The notes: generated by a model not told the origin, from the letters alone. Counted from the stretch's first letter, positions 34,364 to 44,529 are shown. The stretch: DNA of 48,167 nt from Burkholderiales bacterium PBB3 (GCA_002256115.1 NKIK01000035.1:1-48167); one strand, 5' to 3'. Numbers and translations: made by a program.

Positions 34364-35137
34364 TTAGCCTTTGAAGCGTCTTTGGGCCAACTGCAATAGC
34401 CCGTCAAAAATCAGGTTGTCTACCAATTCAAAAGGCCGGGTCATGCTGGGGGCCATCTTCCAGCCCGCACCGCCGGTCATGATGCATTTGGGCTCGTCGC
34501 CACAGTGGCTGCGCACATGCTGCACCATGCGCTCCACCGCTCCGGCAATGGCGTAGGTGCCACCACTGGTCAGCGCATCGCTGGTATTGGTGGGGAACAT
34601 GCTCACCTCGCCCGTGGGCACATGCAAGCCCGCAGTGCCAGATTCCAGGGCGCGCAGCATGATGCCATGGCCCGGCAGAATCAATCCGCCCAAAAACTTG
34701 CCTTCAGCATCCAGGGCCTCAACGGTCACCGCGGTGCCCACCATCACCACCACCATGGGGCGCGGTGCGCCTTGGCTGAGCATGCGGTGGTAGGCACCAA
34801 TCATGGCCACCCAGCGGTCTGCACCCAGGCGGGTCGGGTGGTCATAGCCATTTTTCAAGCCCGCCTCGGATTCACTGGCAACCACCCACTGGGGCACGAC
34901 ATCCCACAGGTCCAGTTGTTCGTTGACACGGCGCTTGATGGCATCGCCAGCCACCACGCAGCCCAGCACTTGCTGGGGCGCGTCAAGCCCCGCCCAAGCA
35001 CCCTCGGCCAGCTTGTCGATATTCTCTAAAAACTCCGCGCCGTGGCTTAAAAGCTCGGCGTCGGGTTGGTGGGATGCGTACTGCGCCCATTTAAGGCGCG
35101 TGTTGCCGATGTCGAGCGCAAGAAAAGTCATGGGCAA
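34364..35137 (-). CDS. coaX: Type III pantothenate kinase
   Basis: A 257-aa ASKHA-fold kinase that phosphorylates pantothenate in the first step of coenzyme A synthesis. It has the N-terminal phosphate loop [13 protein letters not shown], the pantothenate/ATP site [14 protein letters not shown] (about 110-123), and [22 protein letters not shown] near residue 150, all normal for CoaX. Length is typical. It is divergent from icmF; the 142 bp between them hold the large palindrome. Confidence 0.92.
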   Translation of the reverse strand: MPMTFLALDIGNTRLKWAQYASHQPDAELLSHGAEFLENIDKLAEGAWAGLDAPQQVLGCVVAGDAIKRRVNEQLDLWDVVPQWVVASESEAGLKNGYDHPTRLGADRWVAMIGAYHRMLSQGAPRPMVVVMVGTAVTVEALDAEGKFLGGLILPGHGIMLRALESGTAGLHVPTGEVSMFPTNTSDALTSGGTYAIAGAVERMVQHVRSHCGDEPKCIMTGGAGWKMAPSMTRPFELVDNLIFDGLLQLAQRRFKG

Positions 35138-35217
35138 ATTATCCTCGACGCCAAGCGCACGGCATTCCTGCGCGGATGTGGTCTGTGTTGTCAGCTTGGT
35201 GCTGGGGAATTCGGCTA

Positions 35218-35245
35218 CAGTTGACGTTTACGTAAACGTCAACTG
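35218..35245. promoter_or_regulatory. Perfect 28-bp palindrome in the icmF promoter region
   Basis: The half-site CAGTTGACGTTTAC (35218-35231) is followed by its exact reverse complement to 35245. It lies 34 bp before the icmF ATG. The centre TTTACGTAAA with flanking TTGACG/CGTCAA resembles operators described for LiuR (MerR family) in branched-chain amino-acid and acyl-CoA degradation of proteobacteria, as I recall them. IcmF handles isobutyryl-CoA, so such control would make sense. The identity of the regulator is inference. Confidence 0.75.
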
Positions 35246-35279
35246 CGCCATGCTGGCGTCGTGACCAAGGAACCTGACC

Positions 35280-38200
35280 ATGACCGACTTGTCCGCCGAA
35301 TTCAAAGCCCTGGCGAATTACCGTCCCACCCACAAGGTGCGCTTTGTCACTGCCGCCAGCCTGTTTGACGGACACGACGCCGCCATCAACATCATGCGCC
35401 GCATTCTGCAAAGCATGGGCGCTGAGGTCATCCACCTGGGCCACAACCGCAGCGTGGAAGAGGTGGTGACCGCCGCGCTACAAGAAGATGTGCAGGGCAT
35501 CGCCATCAGCTCCTACCAGGGCGGGCATGTGGAGTACTTTAAGTACATGGTGGACCTGCTGAAACAGCGTGGGGGTTCTCACATCCAGGTGTTTGGCGGC
35601 GGCGGCGGTGTGATTGTGCCCAGCGAGATTGCCGAGCTGCAGGCCTATGGCGTGACCCGCATTTACAGCCCTGAAGACGGCCAGCGCATGGGCCTGGCCG
35701 GCATGATTGGCGAGATGGTGATGCGCTGCGACAAGGACTTGACTGCCTTGGCCCCGAGCCGGGTGGAGGCTATTCAAGGCCATACCGAACAAAGCTGGCG
35801 TGCCTTGGCCCAATTGTTGACGGCCCTGGAGGCTTCTACGGTCGATAAGGCGTTTCAGGCCGTGCTTAGTGCGGGAGCAGCTACTAAAAAGATAGCGGTC
35901 GTCGGTATCACCGGTACGGGCGGGGCGGGCAAATCCAGCCTGACTGATGAGCTGATCCGCCGTCTGCGCTTGGACCAGAACGACAGCCTGCGGGTGGCGG
36001 TCATCTCTATTGACCCCTCACGCCGCAAAAGCGGTGGAGCCCTGCTGGGTGACCGCATCCGCATGAACGCCATCAGCCCCTGGCAGCAAGGGCCACGCGT
36101 TTTCATGCGCAGCCTGGCCACGCGTGATTTTGGCTCCGAGATTTCCCAGGCGCTGCCGGATGTGATTGCCGCCTGCAAGGTGGCAGGCTTTGATTTGATC
36201 GTGGTCGAGACGTCCGGCATTGGCCAAGGCGACGCGGCCATCGTGCCGCATGTGGATGTGCCGCTGTATGTGATGACACCGGAGTTTGGCGCGGCCAGCC
36301 AGCTGGAAAAAATCGACATGCTGGACTTTGCCGAGTTCGTGGCCATCAACAAATTTGACCGCAAAGGCGCTAGCGATGCACTGCGCGATGTGTCCAAGCA
36401 AGTGCAGCGCAACCAGGAAGCCTGGACCACGCCCATGGAGCAAATGCCCGTGTTTGGCACCATGGCCGCGCGCTTCAACGACGATGGCGTGACCGCGCTC
36501 TACCAGGCGCTGCTGCCGCGCCTGCGCGCGCTGGGCGTGCCGCTGCAAGACACGGGCGTGCTGCCGGTGGTGAACGTACGCCAAAGTTCCAACCAGACGC
36601 CTGTAGTGCCTGCAGCCCGTACCCGTTACCTGGCCGAGATTACCGACACCGTGCGCGGCTACAAGCGCAACGCGCTGGCCCAGGCGCGCCTGGCGCGCGA
36701 GATTCAGCAACTGCGCGCCGCCGCCGCCATGCTGCGCGTCGACAAACCCACGCGCGCGCCTGCCGCCGAAGCCAGTGACGACTTGGCGCACCAGCGCGAG
36801 CTGCGCCAAGACCCCGCTGCCCGCAAGCTGATCACCCAGTGGCCGGAAATGCAAAAGGCCTATGCGGGCGACGAGTACGTGGTCAAGATTCGCGACAAGG
36901 AAATCCGCACGGCGCTGACCACCAAGTCCCTCAGCGGCACCACTATCCGCAAAGTGGCTCTGCCCGGCTATGAAGACCACGGTGAGATTTTGAAATGGCT
37001 GATGCTGGACAACGTGCCCGGCAGCTACCCCTACACCGCCGGCACCTTCGCCTTCAAGCGCGAGGGCGAAGACCCGACCCGCATGTTTGCGGGCGAGGGC
37101 GATGCCTTTCGTACCAACACGCGTTTCAAGCTGCTGAGCAGTGGCATGGCTGCCAAGCGCCTGAGCACCGCGTTTGATTCAGTCACGCTGTATGGCAATG
37201 ATCCTGATCTGCGCCCGGACATTTACGGCAAAGTGGGCAACAGCGGCGTCAGCATTGCCACGCTGGATGATTTGAAGGTGCTCTACGGTGGCTTTGATTT
37301 GTGCAGCCCAAGCACCTCTGTGTCCATGACCATCAATGGGCCCGCGCCATCGATCTTGGCCATGTTCATGAACACCGCTATCGACCAGAACCTGGAAAAA
37401 TTCAAAACCGACAACGGCCGTGAACCCACGGACACGGAAAGCCAGAAAATCAAGGAATGGGTGCTGGCCAATGTGCGCGGCACGGTGCAGGCCGATATCC
37501 TGAAGGAGGACCAAGGCCAGAACACCTGCATCTTCAGCACCGAGTTTTCGCTCAAGGTCATGGGCGATATTGCGCAGTACTTTGTGCACCACAACGTGCG
37601 CAACTTTTACAGCGTGTCCATCAGCGGGTACCACATTGCCGAAGCCGGGGCCAATCCGATTTCGCAGCTGGCGTTCACGCTGTCCAATGGCTTCACGTTT
37701 GTCGAGGCCTATCTGGCGCGCGGCATGCATATTGACGACTTTGCGCCCAACCTGTCGTTCTTCTTCAGCAACGGCATGGACCCGGAGTACACCGTGATGG
37801 GCCGCGTGGCGCGCCGCATTTGGGCTGTGGCGATGAAAGAAAAATACGGTGCGAACGAGCGCAGCCAGAAGCTGAAATACCACATCCAAACCAGCGGCCG
37901 CAGCCTGCATGCGCAGGAGATCCAGTTCAACGACATTCGCACCACGCTGCAGGCGCTGATTGCGATTTATGACAACTGCAACAGCCTGCACACCAACGCG
38001 TTCGACGAAGCCATCACCACGCCCACCGAAGACAGCGTGCGCCGGGCCATGGCCATCCAACTGATCATCAACCGCGAGTGGGGCCTGGCCAAGAATGAAA
38101 ACCCGTCGCAAGGTGCCTTCATCATCGAAGAGCTGACCGAGCTGGTGGAGGAGGCGGTGTTGTCGGAGTTCACCGCCATTGCGGACCGCGGCGGTGTGCT

Positions 38201-38576
38201 GGGTGCGATGGAGACCGGCTACCAGCGCGGCAAGATCCAAGACGAATCCATGCACTACGAGATGCTCAAGCACACCGGCGAGCTGCCCATCATCGGCGTC
38301 AACACCTTCCGCAATCCGCATGGCGAACAGGTCATGGACAAGCTGGAGCTGGCCCGCAGCACTGACGATGAAAAGCAAAGCCAGCTCAAACGCTTGGCTG
38401 ACTTCCATACCCGCCATGCCGCAGAAGCGCCTGCGATGCTGAAGAAACTGCAGCAGGCCGTGATCGACAACGACAACGTGTTTGAAGTGCTGATGGATGC
38501 GGTGCGGGTGTGCTCGCTGGGGCAAATCACCAGCGCGCTGTTTGAGGTGGGTGGGCAGTACCGGCGGAATATGTAA
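35280..38576 (+). CDS. icmF: Fused isobutyryl-CoA mutase IcmF
   Basis: A 1,098-aa adenosylcobalamin enzyme that interconverts isobutyryl-CoA and n-butyryl-CoA, with its own G-protein chaperone. Order: B12-binding domain (FDGHDAAI at 29-36, the D-x-H loop, and the GGGGG loop), P-loop GTPase domain ([12 protein letters not shown] at about 209-220; NKFDRKG near 357), then the TIM-barrel mutase with [12 protein letters not shown] and MTINGPAPS. The B12-GTPase-mutase order is specific to IcmF and separates it from methylmalonyl-CoA mutase. A ribosome site (AAGGA) precedes the ATG. Residues around 192-206 are encoded by dispersed element copy B, in the linker between the first two domains. Glutathione reductase follows after 8 bp. 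Confidence 0.9.
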   Translation: MTDLSAEFKALANYRPTHKVRFVTAASLFDGHDAAINIMRRILQSMGAEVIHLGHNRSVEEVVTAALQEDVQGIAISSYQGGHVEYFKYMVDLLKQRGGSHIQVFGGGGGVIVPSEIAELQAYGVTRIYSPEDGQRMGLAGMIGEMVMRCDKDLTALAPSRVEAIQGHTEQSWRALAQLLTALEASTVDKAFQAVLSAGAATKKIAVVGITGTGGAGKSSLTDELIRRLRLDQNDSLRVAVISIDPSRRKSGGALLGDRIRMNAISPWQQGPRVFMRSLATRDFGSEISQALPDVIAACKVAGFDLIVVETSGIGQGDAAIVPHVDVPLYVMTPEFGAASQLEKIDMLDFAEFVAINKFDRKGASDALRDVSKQVQRNQEAWTTPMEQMPVFGTMAARFNDDGVTALYQALLPRLRALGVPLQDTGVLPVVNVRQSSNQTPVVPAARTRYLAEITDTVRGYKRNALAQARLAREIQQLRAAAAMLRVDKPTRAPAAEASDDLAHQRELRQDPAARKLITQWPEMQKAYAGDEYVVKIRDKEIRTALTTKSLSGTTIRKVALPGYEDHGEILKWLMLDNVPGSYPYTAGTFAFKREGEDPTRMFAGEGDAFRTNTRFKLLSSGMAAKRLSTAFDSVTLYGNDPDLRPDIYGKVGNSGVSIATLDDLKVLYGGFDLCSPSTSVSMTINGPAPSILAMFMNTAIDQNLEKFKTDNGREPTDTESQKIKEWVLANVRGTVQADILKEDQGQNTCIFSTEFSLKVMGDIAQYFVHHNVRNFYSVSISGYHIAEAGANPISQLAFTLSNGFTFVEAYLARGMHIDDFAPNLSFFFSNGMDPEYTVMGRVARRIWAVAMKEKYGANERSQKLKYHIQTSGRSLHAQEIQFNDIRTTLQALIAIYDNCNSLHTNAFDEAITTPTEDSVRRAMAIQLIINREWGLAKNENPSQGAFIIEELTELVEEAVLSEFTAIADRGGVLGAMETGYQRGKIQDESMHYEMLKHTGELPIIGVNTFRNPHGEQVMDKLELARSTDDEKQSQLKRLADFHTRHAAEAPAMLKKLQQAVIDNDNVFEVLMDAVRVCSLGQITSALFEVGGQYRRNM
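35848..35896 (+). repeat. Dispersed Comamonadaceae element, copy B, inside icmF
   Basis: GCTTAGTGCGGGAGCAGCTA followed by CTAAAAAGATAGC shares the 16-bp core with copies A and C, and its left flank CAGGCCGTG is also identical to copy C. It stays in frame and encodes [13 protein letters not shown] in the linker before the GTPase P-loop. Confidence 0.7.
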
Positions 38577-38584
38577 GGGCCTTT

Positions 38585-39961
38585 ATGTCGCAATACGACT
38601 TTGATCTGATCACGATTGGCGGCGGCTCCGGAGGCGTGCGCGCCAGTCGTTTTGCCGCCAACCTGGGGGCCAAAGTGGCCGTGGTGGAGGGCGCGCACAT
38701 GGGCGGCACCTGTGTGAATGTGGGCTGCATTCCCAAGAAGCTGATGTCCGTGGCCGCGCACTACCACGAAGATTTTGAGGATGCGGCGGGCTTCGGCTGG
38801 CACCTCAAAGACAAGCCCACTTTCGACTGGCCGACGCTGATTGCGCGCAAGGACGCTGAGATCGCTCGGCTCAACCGCATCTATGAGAACGTGTTGACCA
38901 CGGCTGGCGTAACTATTCTGCGCGGCTGGGCGCGGCTGGTGGATGCCCACACGGTAGAGGTGGATGGCAAGCACTACAGCAGCCGCACTATCTTGTTGGC
39001 CACCGGCGGACAGCCGGTGCGCCCAGACCTGCCGGGCGCAGAGCTGGCCATCACCTCCGACGAGTTTTTTCCTCTGGGCGCGCAGCCTGCGCGTGCACTG
39101 GTCTACGGTGGCGGCTATATCGCGGTGGAGATGGCGTCTATCTTCAATGGCCTGGGCACGGCCACATCGCTGGTGTACCGGGGCGAGCGTTTGGTGAAAG
39201 ACTTCGATGCCGACCTGGGCCTGCACTTGGCGCAAGAGATGGCGAAGAAAGGTGTGCAGATTGCGCTGCACACGGTGATTGAAAAAATAGAGAAAGCCGC
39301 GACCGGTTTGCGCGTGCACTTGAGCGATGGGCGCGTAGAAGAAACCGACTGCGTACTGCTGGCGACTGGCCGCAAACCCAGGGTTGATGGCTTGGGGCTG
39401 GAAGCCTTGGGTATTACGCAAAAGGCCAACGGTGCGGTTGTGGTGAACGAGGCTTTGTGCAGCAGTCTGCCTTCGGTCTATGCCATTGGTGACCTCATCG
39501 ACCGCATGGCCCTCACCCCAGTGGCCACTTCCGAGGGCATGGTGGTGGCTGAGGCGCTGTTTGGCAAGCCGGGGCGCAGCACCCGCTACGACTTGGTGCC
39601 CACCGCCGTGTTCAGCCACCCGAATGTGGCTTCAGTGGGTTTATCAGAGGCGCGGGCCAGAGCGCAAGCCAGATCGCAGGGGGGCGCTGTGCGGATTTTT
39701 CGCAGCACCTTTACGCCCCTGCGTCATACCTTGTCGGGGCGGGCCGAGAAGACGCTGATGAAGCTGGTGGTAGACCCCACCACGGACCGCGTGTTGGGCG
39801 TTCACATGGTGGGGCCCGACGCGGGCGAAATTGTTCAGGGCTTTGCGGTGGCCCTGGTGTGCGGTGCGACCAAGGCGCAATTTGACGCCACCATTGGCAT
39901 TCACCCCACACTGGCCGAAGAGTTTGTCACGCTGCGCACGGAGTATGTTGCTCCGGCGTAG
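38585..39961 (+). CDS. gor: Glutathione-disulfide reductase
   Basis: A 458-aa FAD/NADPH disulfide reductase. The redox-active pair is Cys43 and Cys48 in GGTCVNVGCIPKK. The FAD fold (IGGGSGGVRAS) is at the N terminus, and the NADPH fold (YGGGYIAVEMAS) lies near residue 180, with VYRGERLVKDF after it carrying the Arg expected for NADPH. The dimer-interface acid/base His440 and Glu445 lie in IHPTLAEE. This combination fits glutathione reductase better than dihydrolipoamide dehydrogenase. It follows icmF by 8 bp and may be co-transcribed, an unusual pairing with no obvious metabolic link. Confidence 0.9.
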   Translation: MSQYDFDLITIGGGSGGVRASRFAANLGAKVAVVEGAHMGGTCVNVGCIPKKLMSVAAHYHEDFEDAAGFGWHLKDKPTFDWPTLIARKDAEIARLNRIYENVLTTAGVTILRGWARLVDAHTVEVDGKHYSSRTILLATGGQPVRPDLPGAELAITSDEFFPLGAQPARALVYGGGYIAVEMASIFNGLGTATSLVYRGERLVKDFDADLGLHLAQEMAKKGVQIALHTVIEKIEKAATGLRVHLSDGRVEETDCVLLATGRKPRVDGLGLEALGITQKANGAVVVNEALCSSLPSVYAIGDLIDRMALTPVATSEGMVVAEALFGKPGRSTRYDLVPTAVFSHPNVASVGLSEARARAQARSQGGAVRIFRSTFTPLRHTLSGRAEKTLMKLVVDPTTDRVLGVHMVGPDAGEIVQGFAVALVCGATKAQFDATIGIHPTLAEEFVTLRTEYVAPA

Positions 39962-39974
39962 CAGTCTGGGCGAG

Positions 39975-40712
39975 CTAGAGCGCAGGCTCCACAAACTGGT
40001 CGACAAATTTTTGCACATCGCCTGTGGCGGCAATGTCAAAACACGGCGTCGTGATCGGGAAGCGGTGCTGCCACTTGCCTTCAAACACGGTAGCGCTGGC
40101 CAGAATTCTTTGCACCAGTTTTGCGGGCATGGCACCCACCATGGGCGTGTCCGACCAGTGCTCGCAATAGGCATCAATTACGGCACTTTGCAGCCCGGCC
40201 TCGCGCGCCTTCAGGACGACATCGGTGCCATAAAAGTCGTAGCCCAGTGCCGGGTCCAGCCGCAGCCCGCTGCCCACCCGCACCGCAAACAAAAGCTCAT
40301 CCACGCTATCTACCAGGCAAGGCAGGGCGCTGGGTTCGTGCAGCTCCTGGCCCCGGTCTAGCAGATGCCCGGCCCGGCGCGCTAGCGCACCCGCACCGGC
40401 GATGCCGTGCACGCCCGCGACCGCCAAGTCGGGGTACAGCGCCTGTGCGCTTTGCAGGCCCTGCAGGAACTGGGTATCCCAGCCCTCAGGCAGGTACACG
40501 TCTTGGTGCACCCACACCAGCCAGGGGTTGCTGCCGTCTTGGCGCAACCCGGCCATCGTGGTGTTGAACGCGTCTGCTGCAGACGGGACGTTGTGGTGCG
40601 TGATCAGCCGCCGACCGCCCCTTTGCAAGCAAGGCGATGCCATCAGGCGCTGTTCAAACACGGCAAGATTGCTGACGCAGGCAACAAAAACAAGTTCTTT
40701 GGCAGGGGACAT
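39975..40712 (-). CDS. Glycosyltransferase-like (GT2-type fold) protein
   Basis: A 245-aa cytoplasmic protein with a GT-A-like layout. FVACVSNLAVFEQRLMASP is at the start, then PWLVWVHQDVYLPEGW (about 64-79) resembles the strand leading to the metal-binding acidic motif, and the LDPALGYDFYGTDVVLKAREAGL segment (about 153-175) resembles the acceptor-side motif of family 2 enzymes. No membrane segment. No other polysaccharide gene is close, so substrate and role are unknown. It ends 13 bp from gor, convergently. Confidence 0.6.
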   Translation of the reverse strand: MSPAKELVFVACVSNLAVFEQRLMASPCLQRGGRRLITHHNVPSAADAFNTTMAGLRQDGSNPWLVWVHQDVYLPEGWDTQFLQGLQSAQALYPDLAVAGVHGIAGAGALARRAGHLLDRGQELHEPSALPCLVDSVDELLFAVRVGSGLRLDPALGYDFYGTDVVLKAREAGLQSAVIDAYCEHWSDTPMVGAMPAKLVQRILASATVFEGKWQHRFPITTPCFDIAATGDVQKFVDQFVEPAL

Positions 40713-40759
40713 GGGCCGTTTTTTTAGTAGGACGGAGTGGCTTTATATCAAATTGGCAC

Positions 40760-40802
40760 TTCAGGCCGTGGATAGTGCGGGAGCAGCTCCTATTTCTATA
40801 GC
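40760..40802 (+). repeat. Dispersed Comamonadaceae element, copy C
   Basis: CAGGCCGTGGATAGTGCGGG continues as AGCAGCTCCTATTTCTATAGC. The core is identical to copies A and B and the left flank to copy B. It lies in the gap between the glycosyltransferase-like start and the antitoxin gene. Confidence 0.7.
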
Positions 40803-41005
40803 GTGCTGCCCTTGTATCCCTTCGAATGAATTTTCATCAAACCCAAAACCGCAGGATGGGACAAAGCCTATCTGAAATCAATACCCTTTCTGACCGCCAA
40901 TCTTTCATGGGTCAGCTACAACTGCATAATTAACCAGTCGTACCTCACACGTGAATCCGCCATTCCAGCGGAACGATGACCACGCAACGCGAAGGAGAAA
41001 CTGCA

Positions 41006-41260
41006 ATGACCGCACTGGAATCCAGATTGATGCAACGCCTTAAAGTGTTGCCGCCAGAGCGCGTGGCTGAGGTGGTGGATTTTGTGGAGTTTTTGGCATC
41101 CCGTGTGCAGCGTGATGCTGCCGCACAGCGGCTGACGGATTCCATGGCGCGGCTCGATGCATTGGGTCTACCACCAATCTCAGACGAAGAAATTGACGAA
41201 GAGATACAGGCGGCACGCAATGAGCGGCACGCCGCACAGCAAGCCAATGGCAGCAGCTAA
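41006..41260 (+). CDS. Antitoxin of a PIN-domain toxin-antitoxin pair
   Basis: An 84-aa protein from ATG 41006, which has AAGGAG eight bases upstream; the upstream in-frame ATG at 40976 lacks one. The N-terminal half (MQRLKVLPPERVAEVVDFVEFLASR) matches the short VapB-like antitoxins of the DUF2281 type. The acidic C terminus (ISDEEIDEEIQAARNE) would wrap around and block the toxin. It is followed 11 bp later by the PIN toxin. Confidence 0.75.
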   Translation: MTALESRLMQRLKVLPPERVAEVVDFVEFLASRVQRDAAAQRLTDSMARLDALGLPPISDEEIDEEIQAARNERHAAQQANGSS

Positions 41261-41271
41261 CTCTCGGCCCT

Positions 41272-41697
41272 ATGCGCATTGTCATTGACACCAATTTGCT
41301 GGTCTCGGGGGTTATTTCCGCGGGGCTACCGCGCCAGTTGGTGGATGCGGGCAAGGCTGGAGAGTTTGAGATGTGTACCAGTGAGGTCTTGCTGGCCGAG
41401 TTGTTGGACGTGATCGGGCGGGGCAAGTTTGCCGCTCGTCTTGCCCAGGCGGGTCTGACACCCCTGGCCATTGGGCAGGACTTGCGCGCCCTGGCGGTGG
41501 TGGTCTCGCCAACATCGGTGCCGCGGGTAGTACCCACAGACCCGGATGATGACCATGTGCTGGCCGCCGCGTTGGCTGGCGCCGCCGACTTAATCGCTTC
41601 CGGTGACAAGCGCGATTTGCTGCCGTTGGGCAGCTACCAAGGCATACCGATCATCACCGCCAAGGAGGCTCTAGAGCGTATTGCCTTCAGCTACTAA
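41272..41697 (+). CDS. PIN-domain toxin (putative RNase)
   Basis: A 141-aa PIN-domain protein. The acidic metal-binding residues are in place: Asp6 (VIDTNLLVSG), Glu43 (LLAELLD), the Asp cluster 90-94 (TDPDDDHVLAAA) and Asp112 (ASGDKRDLL). PIN toxins cleave RNA, often tRNA or mRNA. The N-terminal IDTNLLVSGVIS and the C-terminal DKRDLLPLGSYQGIPIITA match the COG1569-type toxins. It forms an operon with the antitoxin. No complete transposon surrounds the pair. Confidence 0.82.
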   Translation: MRIVIDTNLLVSGVISAGLPRQLVDAGKAGEFEMCTSEVLLAELLDVIGRGKFAARLAQAGLTPLAIGQDLRALAVVVSPTSVPRVVPTDPDDDHVLAAALAGAADLIASGDKRDLLPLGSYQGIPIITAKEALERIAFSY

Positions 41698-41865
41698 GGT
41701 GACCGCCGTTTGTGACCCCAAGTTCTGGCTATGGAGGTAGTTACGCAGCGTATACCTTGCACCGAGCAAGGAGTTCCAGAATTCGTCGGGACTATGATTT
41801 GCTGCTGACGGGGTCTATTCCGGCAAATCTGCCTAACACGTGCCCATTGTTGTGGAGATAAGACT

Positions 41866-44529
41866 ATGCCGACTGTGTCTCGCCGTTTTGGTGCCTGCGC
41901 CGCTTTGTTGGGGGCCGTGCTGGCCCTGCTGAGTTTGCCCGCCACCGCCGATCCCAGCTTGGCGGGTGGGCTTTACCACAGCCTGGCGGTGGACAGCGCC
42001 GGGCGCGTGCTGGCCTGGGGGGAAGACGGCAGTGGCCAGCTCGGCACGGGCCGCGCCACCTTTGTGCCCACACCCACCGGGGTCGCGGGGCAGCCTGCGG
42101 GCTCCATCGTGGCCCTGTCGGCGGGGGTATTCCATTCGCTGGCGCTGCTGGACGATGGGCGCGTGCTGGCTTGGGGCAATAACGCCGAGGGCGCGCTGGG
42201 CGATGGCGGCACACAAAGCCATAGCAGCCCACTGCCGGTGGTGGGGCTGGCCGGTGTGGTGCGCATTCACAGTGGTGAGCGCCATGCCTTGGCTGTGGAC
42301 GGCCAAGGCCGGATCTGGTCTTGGGGCCTGAATCACCAGGGGCAACTGGGCCACAGCGCCAATGCCTACCAAGCCAACACCCCGCTGCAGTTAGCGCTGG
42401 CCGATGTGGCCGATGCGCGCGGCGGTGCGGGCCACAGCCTGGCGCTAACCCGCAGCGGCGAAGTCTGGGCCTGGGGCGACAACCGCGTGGGCCAATTGGG
42501 TGTGGCCCAGCCCAGCCAGTCGGCCACCCCCGTGCGGGTTATTTTTCCGGTAGGTGCGGCGCGCATTGTGGCCATCGATGTAGCGGGCGACCACAGCTTT
42601 GCGCTGGATAGCGACGGCAAGCTCTGGGCCTGGGGCGACAACCGCTACCGCCAGTTGGCCGATGCCAGTGTGGCGCAGCGGGCTAGCCCGGCGCAAGTGT
42701 TGGGATTGGGCAGTGTGACCAGCGTATCGGCGGGGCGCGTGGGGGCCGCCGCCATTGCCGCCAATGGCACGGTCTGGACTTGGGGCGGCTACGAGGCCGT
42801 GGCGGTGCCCACCCAACTGAGTGCCGTGTCCGGTGTAGCCACCGCCGTGCGGCTGGGTGAATACCACCTGCTGATCAAGCTGAGCGACGGCACGCTGCGC
42901 GCGGTGGGCGGCAACTTCAATGGTCAACTGGGTGATGGCAGCAGCACCACACCTTTGCCCGGCACGGCCGTCAAGCCGCTGGGGCTGGCGGGTGCGGTGC
43001 GGGAGTTTGCGGTGGGCAACAAACACTCCTTGGTGGTAGACGCTGCAGGCCGCCTCATGGGCTGGGGCGATGACCTCAAAGGCCAAACCGGCAGCACCAC
43101 AGAGACCACGCGCAACATCGCCGCCGTGGTGGCTCTGCCAGGGCTCGCAGCCCAAGTAGCGGCGGGTGACAGCCATTCCCTGGCCCTGCTGCGGGATGGC
43201 ACGGTGCTGGCCTGGGGCGACAATTTTGGCGGTGCGGTGGGCACTGGCGTATCTGGGGTGCGCACTGCGCCCGCAGCGGCGGTGGGCCTCACCGGTATCC
43301 GCCAGGTCAGCGCCGCCAAGGCCAGCAGCGCGGCGGTGGACGCTGCCGGTGCCCTGTGGGTGTGGGGCGATAACAGCCGTGGGCAATTGGCGCGGCCACT
43401 CTCAGAATCCACGCTCAGCCAACCCGTCAAAGCGGCCGATGTGCCCGCTTTGACCCAAGTAGCCCTGGGTGGCGCGCACAGCGTGGGCCTGGACGCCAAT
43501 GGCAAAGTTTGGGCCTGGGGGGATAACAGCGCAGGGCAACTGGGCGATGCCAGCAAGACCGGTGGACCCACGCCGCGTGCTGTGCCTGGCTTGGCCGATA
43601 TTCGGGCCGTGGCGGCGGGTGAGGGCCACACGTTGGCGCTGGACGGTCAGGGCCGCGTCTGGGCCTGGGGCCGCAACACATTTGCCCAAGTGAGCCCGGC
43701 CGATGATCTGCAGGTGGCCACCCCGGTGTTGGTCAGCGGCCTGCCCAGTATTCGGGCGGTGGCGGCAGGTTTGGGCTCCAGCTTGGCGCTGGACATGAAT
43801 GGCCGCCTGTGGGGCTGGGGCCTGAACCAGTTTGGCGAGCTGGGGCAGGGTGGCACGGGCTTCACCCTGAAGCCCGCGCTGGTCGATGGGGATGCCTATG
43901 CGCGCATTTCTGCCGCGCCCTGGCACACGTTGGCCACCCGCACCGACGGTGTGGTCTGGGCCTTTGGCTGGAATGACTACGGTCAATTGGGTGACGGCAG
44001 CTTTGTGCGCCAGGTGCTGCCCGTGGGCGTGGTCAACCCCACGCTAGACGCCTTTTTGGACCTGCAGGCGGAAGGCGTCAACCTGGCCATACCGGCGGGC
44101 AAGGCCGTGCCTTTTTTCTCCCAAACCCGCAAGCTGGGTAGCAGCCGACGCTTGCAGCTAACGACGGGCATACAACTGGCCCCGGCCCCCGCCGCGCGCG
44201 GTACGCAGCACCCGTCAGCCGTGGGCTACAACGTCTATGTGGTGGCCGTGGTGCCCGGCGCGGTGGTGGGTCAGGCGGCGGGGCCGTCCCTGATCTTTCT
44301 GAAGTCACGCGTGGCCAGTTGGCAAAGCTTTCTGGGCTTTCCGCTGGCTGAGTATTTGCGCGGCGTGTCGCAAGACGCCAACAACACCATCCTGGTGGAC
44401 ATCTTGACCAATGACGACATCAGCCTCTTGGTGGGTACCCAGTTTTTGATTGGCTACGGTCTGGACGATGCCGAGATGCTGGCTTCTGGGCGCTTCCGTG
44501 TGGTCTATGTGGTGCAGCCTGCCCAATAG
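41866..44529 (+). CDS. Secreted RCC1-repeat protein
   Basis: An 887-aa protein with an N-terminal signal peptide (hydrophobic GACAALLGAVLALLSLPA, cleavage near ATA-DP). About fourteen RCC1 repeats of roughly 50 residues follow, each with a W-x-W-G-x-N/D-x-x-G-Q-L-G core (for example VWAWGDNRVGQLG, IWSWGLNHQGQLG). They should form two seven-bladed propellers. The last 170 residues (DAFLDLQAEGVNLAIPAG...) are not RCC1-like and may be a binding domain. A GGAG ribosome site precedes the ATG. In eukaryotes RCC1 is a Ran exchange factor; bacterial exported members are mostly of unknown function. Located just before a c-di-GMP enzyme. Confidence 0.82.
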   Translation: MPTVSRRFGACAALLGAVLALLSLPATADPSLAGGLYHSLAVDSAGRVLAWGEDGSGQLGTGRATFVPTPTGVAGQPAGSIVALSAGVFHSLALLDDGRVLAWGNNAEGALGDGGTQSHSSPLPVVGLAGVVRIHSGERHALAVDGQGRIWSWGLNHQGQLGHSANAYQANTPLQLALADVADARGGAGHSLALTRSGEVWAWGDNRVGQLGVAQPSQSATPVRVIFPVGAARIVAIDVAGDHSFALDSDGKLWAWGDNRYRQLADASVAQRASPAQVLGLGSVTSVSAGRVGAAAIAANGTVWTWGGYEAVAVPTQLSAVSGVATAVRLGEYHLLIKLSDGTLRAVGGNFNGQLGDGSSTTPLPGTAVKPLGLAGAVREFAVGNKHSLVVDAAGRLMGWGDDLKGQTGSTTETTRNIAAVVALPGLAAQVAAGDSHSLALLRDGTVLAWGDNFGGAVGTGVSGVRTAPAAAVGLTGIRQVSAAKASSAAVDAAGALWVWGDNSRGQLARPLSESTLSQPVKAADVPALTQVALGGAHSVGLDANGKVWAWGDNSAGQLGDASKTGGPTPRAVPGLADIRAVAAGEGHTLALDGQGRVWAWGRNTFAQVSPADDLQVATPVLVSGLPSIRAVAAGLGSSLALDMNGRLWGWGLNQFGELGQGGTGFTLKPALVDGDAYARISAAPWHTLATRTDGVVWAFGWNDYGQLGDGSFVRQVLPVGVVNPTLDAFLDLQAEGVNLAIPAGKAVPFFSQTRKLGSSRRLQLTTGIQLAPAPAARGTQHPSAVGYNVYVVAVVPGAVVGQAAGPSLIFLKSRVASWQSFLGFPLAEYLRGVSQDANNTILVDILTNDDISLLVGTQFLIGYGLDDAEMLASGRFRVVYVVQPAQ

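Noticed and set aside
36018..39619. Long minus-strand open frames opposite icmF and gor (up to about 450 codons)
   Set aside because: They are antisense shadows in GC-rich coding DNA: His/Gly/Val-rich, with no motifs, and fully covered by conserved plus-strand domains.
41960..44050. Regular repeats that could suggest a CRISPR array or tandem DNA repeat
   Set aside because: The periodicity (about 150-165 bp) is that of RCC1 protein repeats and varies at the DNA level; no identical direct repeats with spacers.
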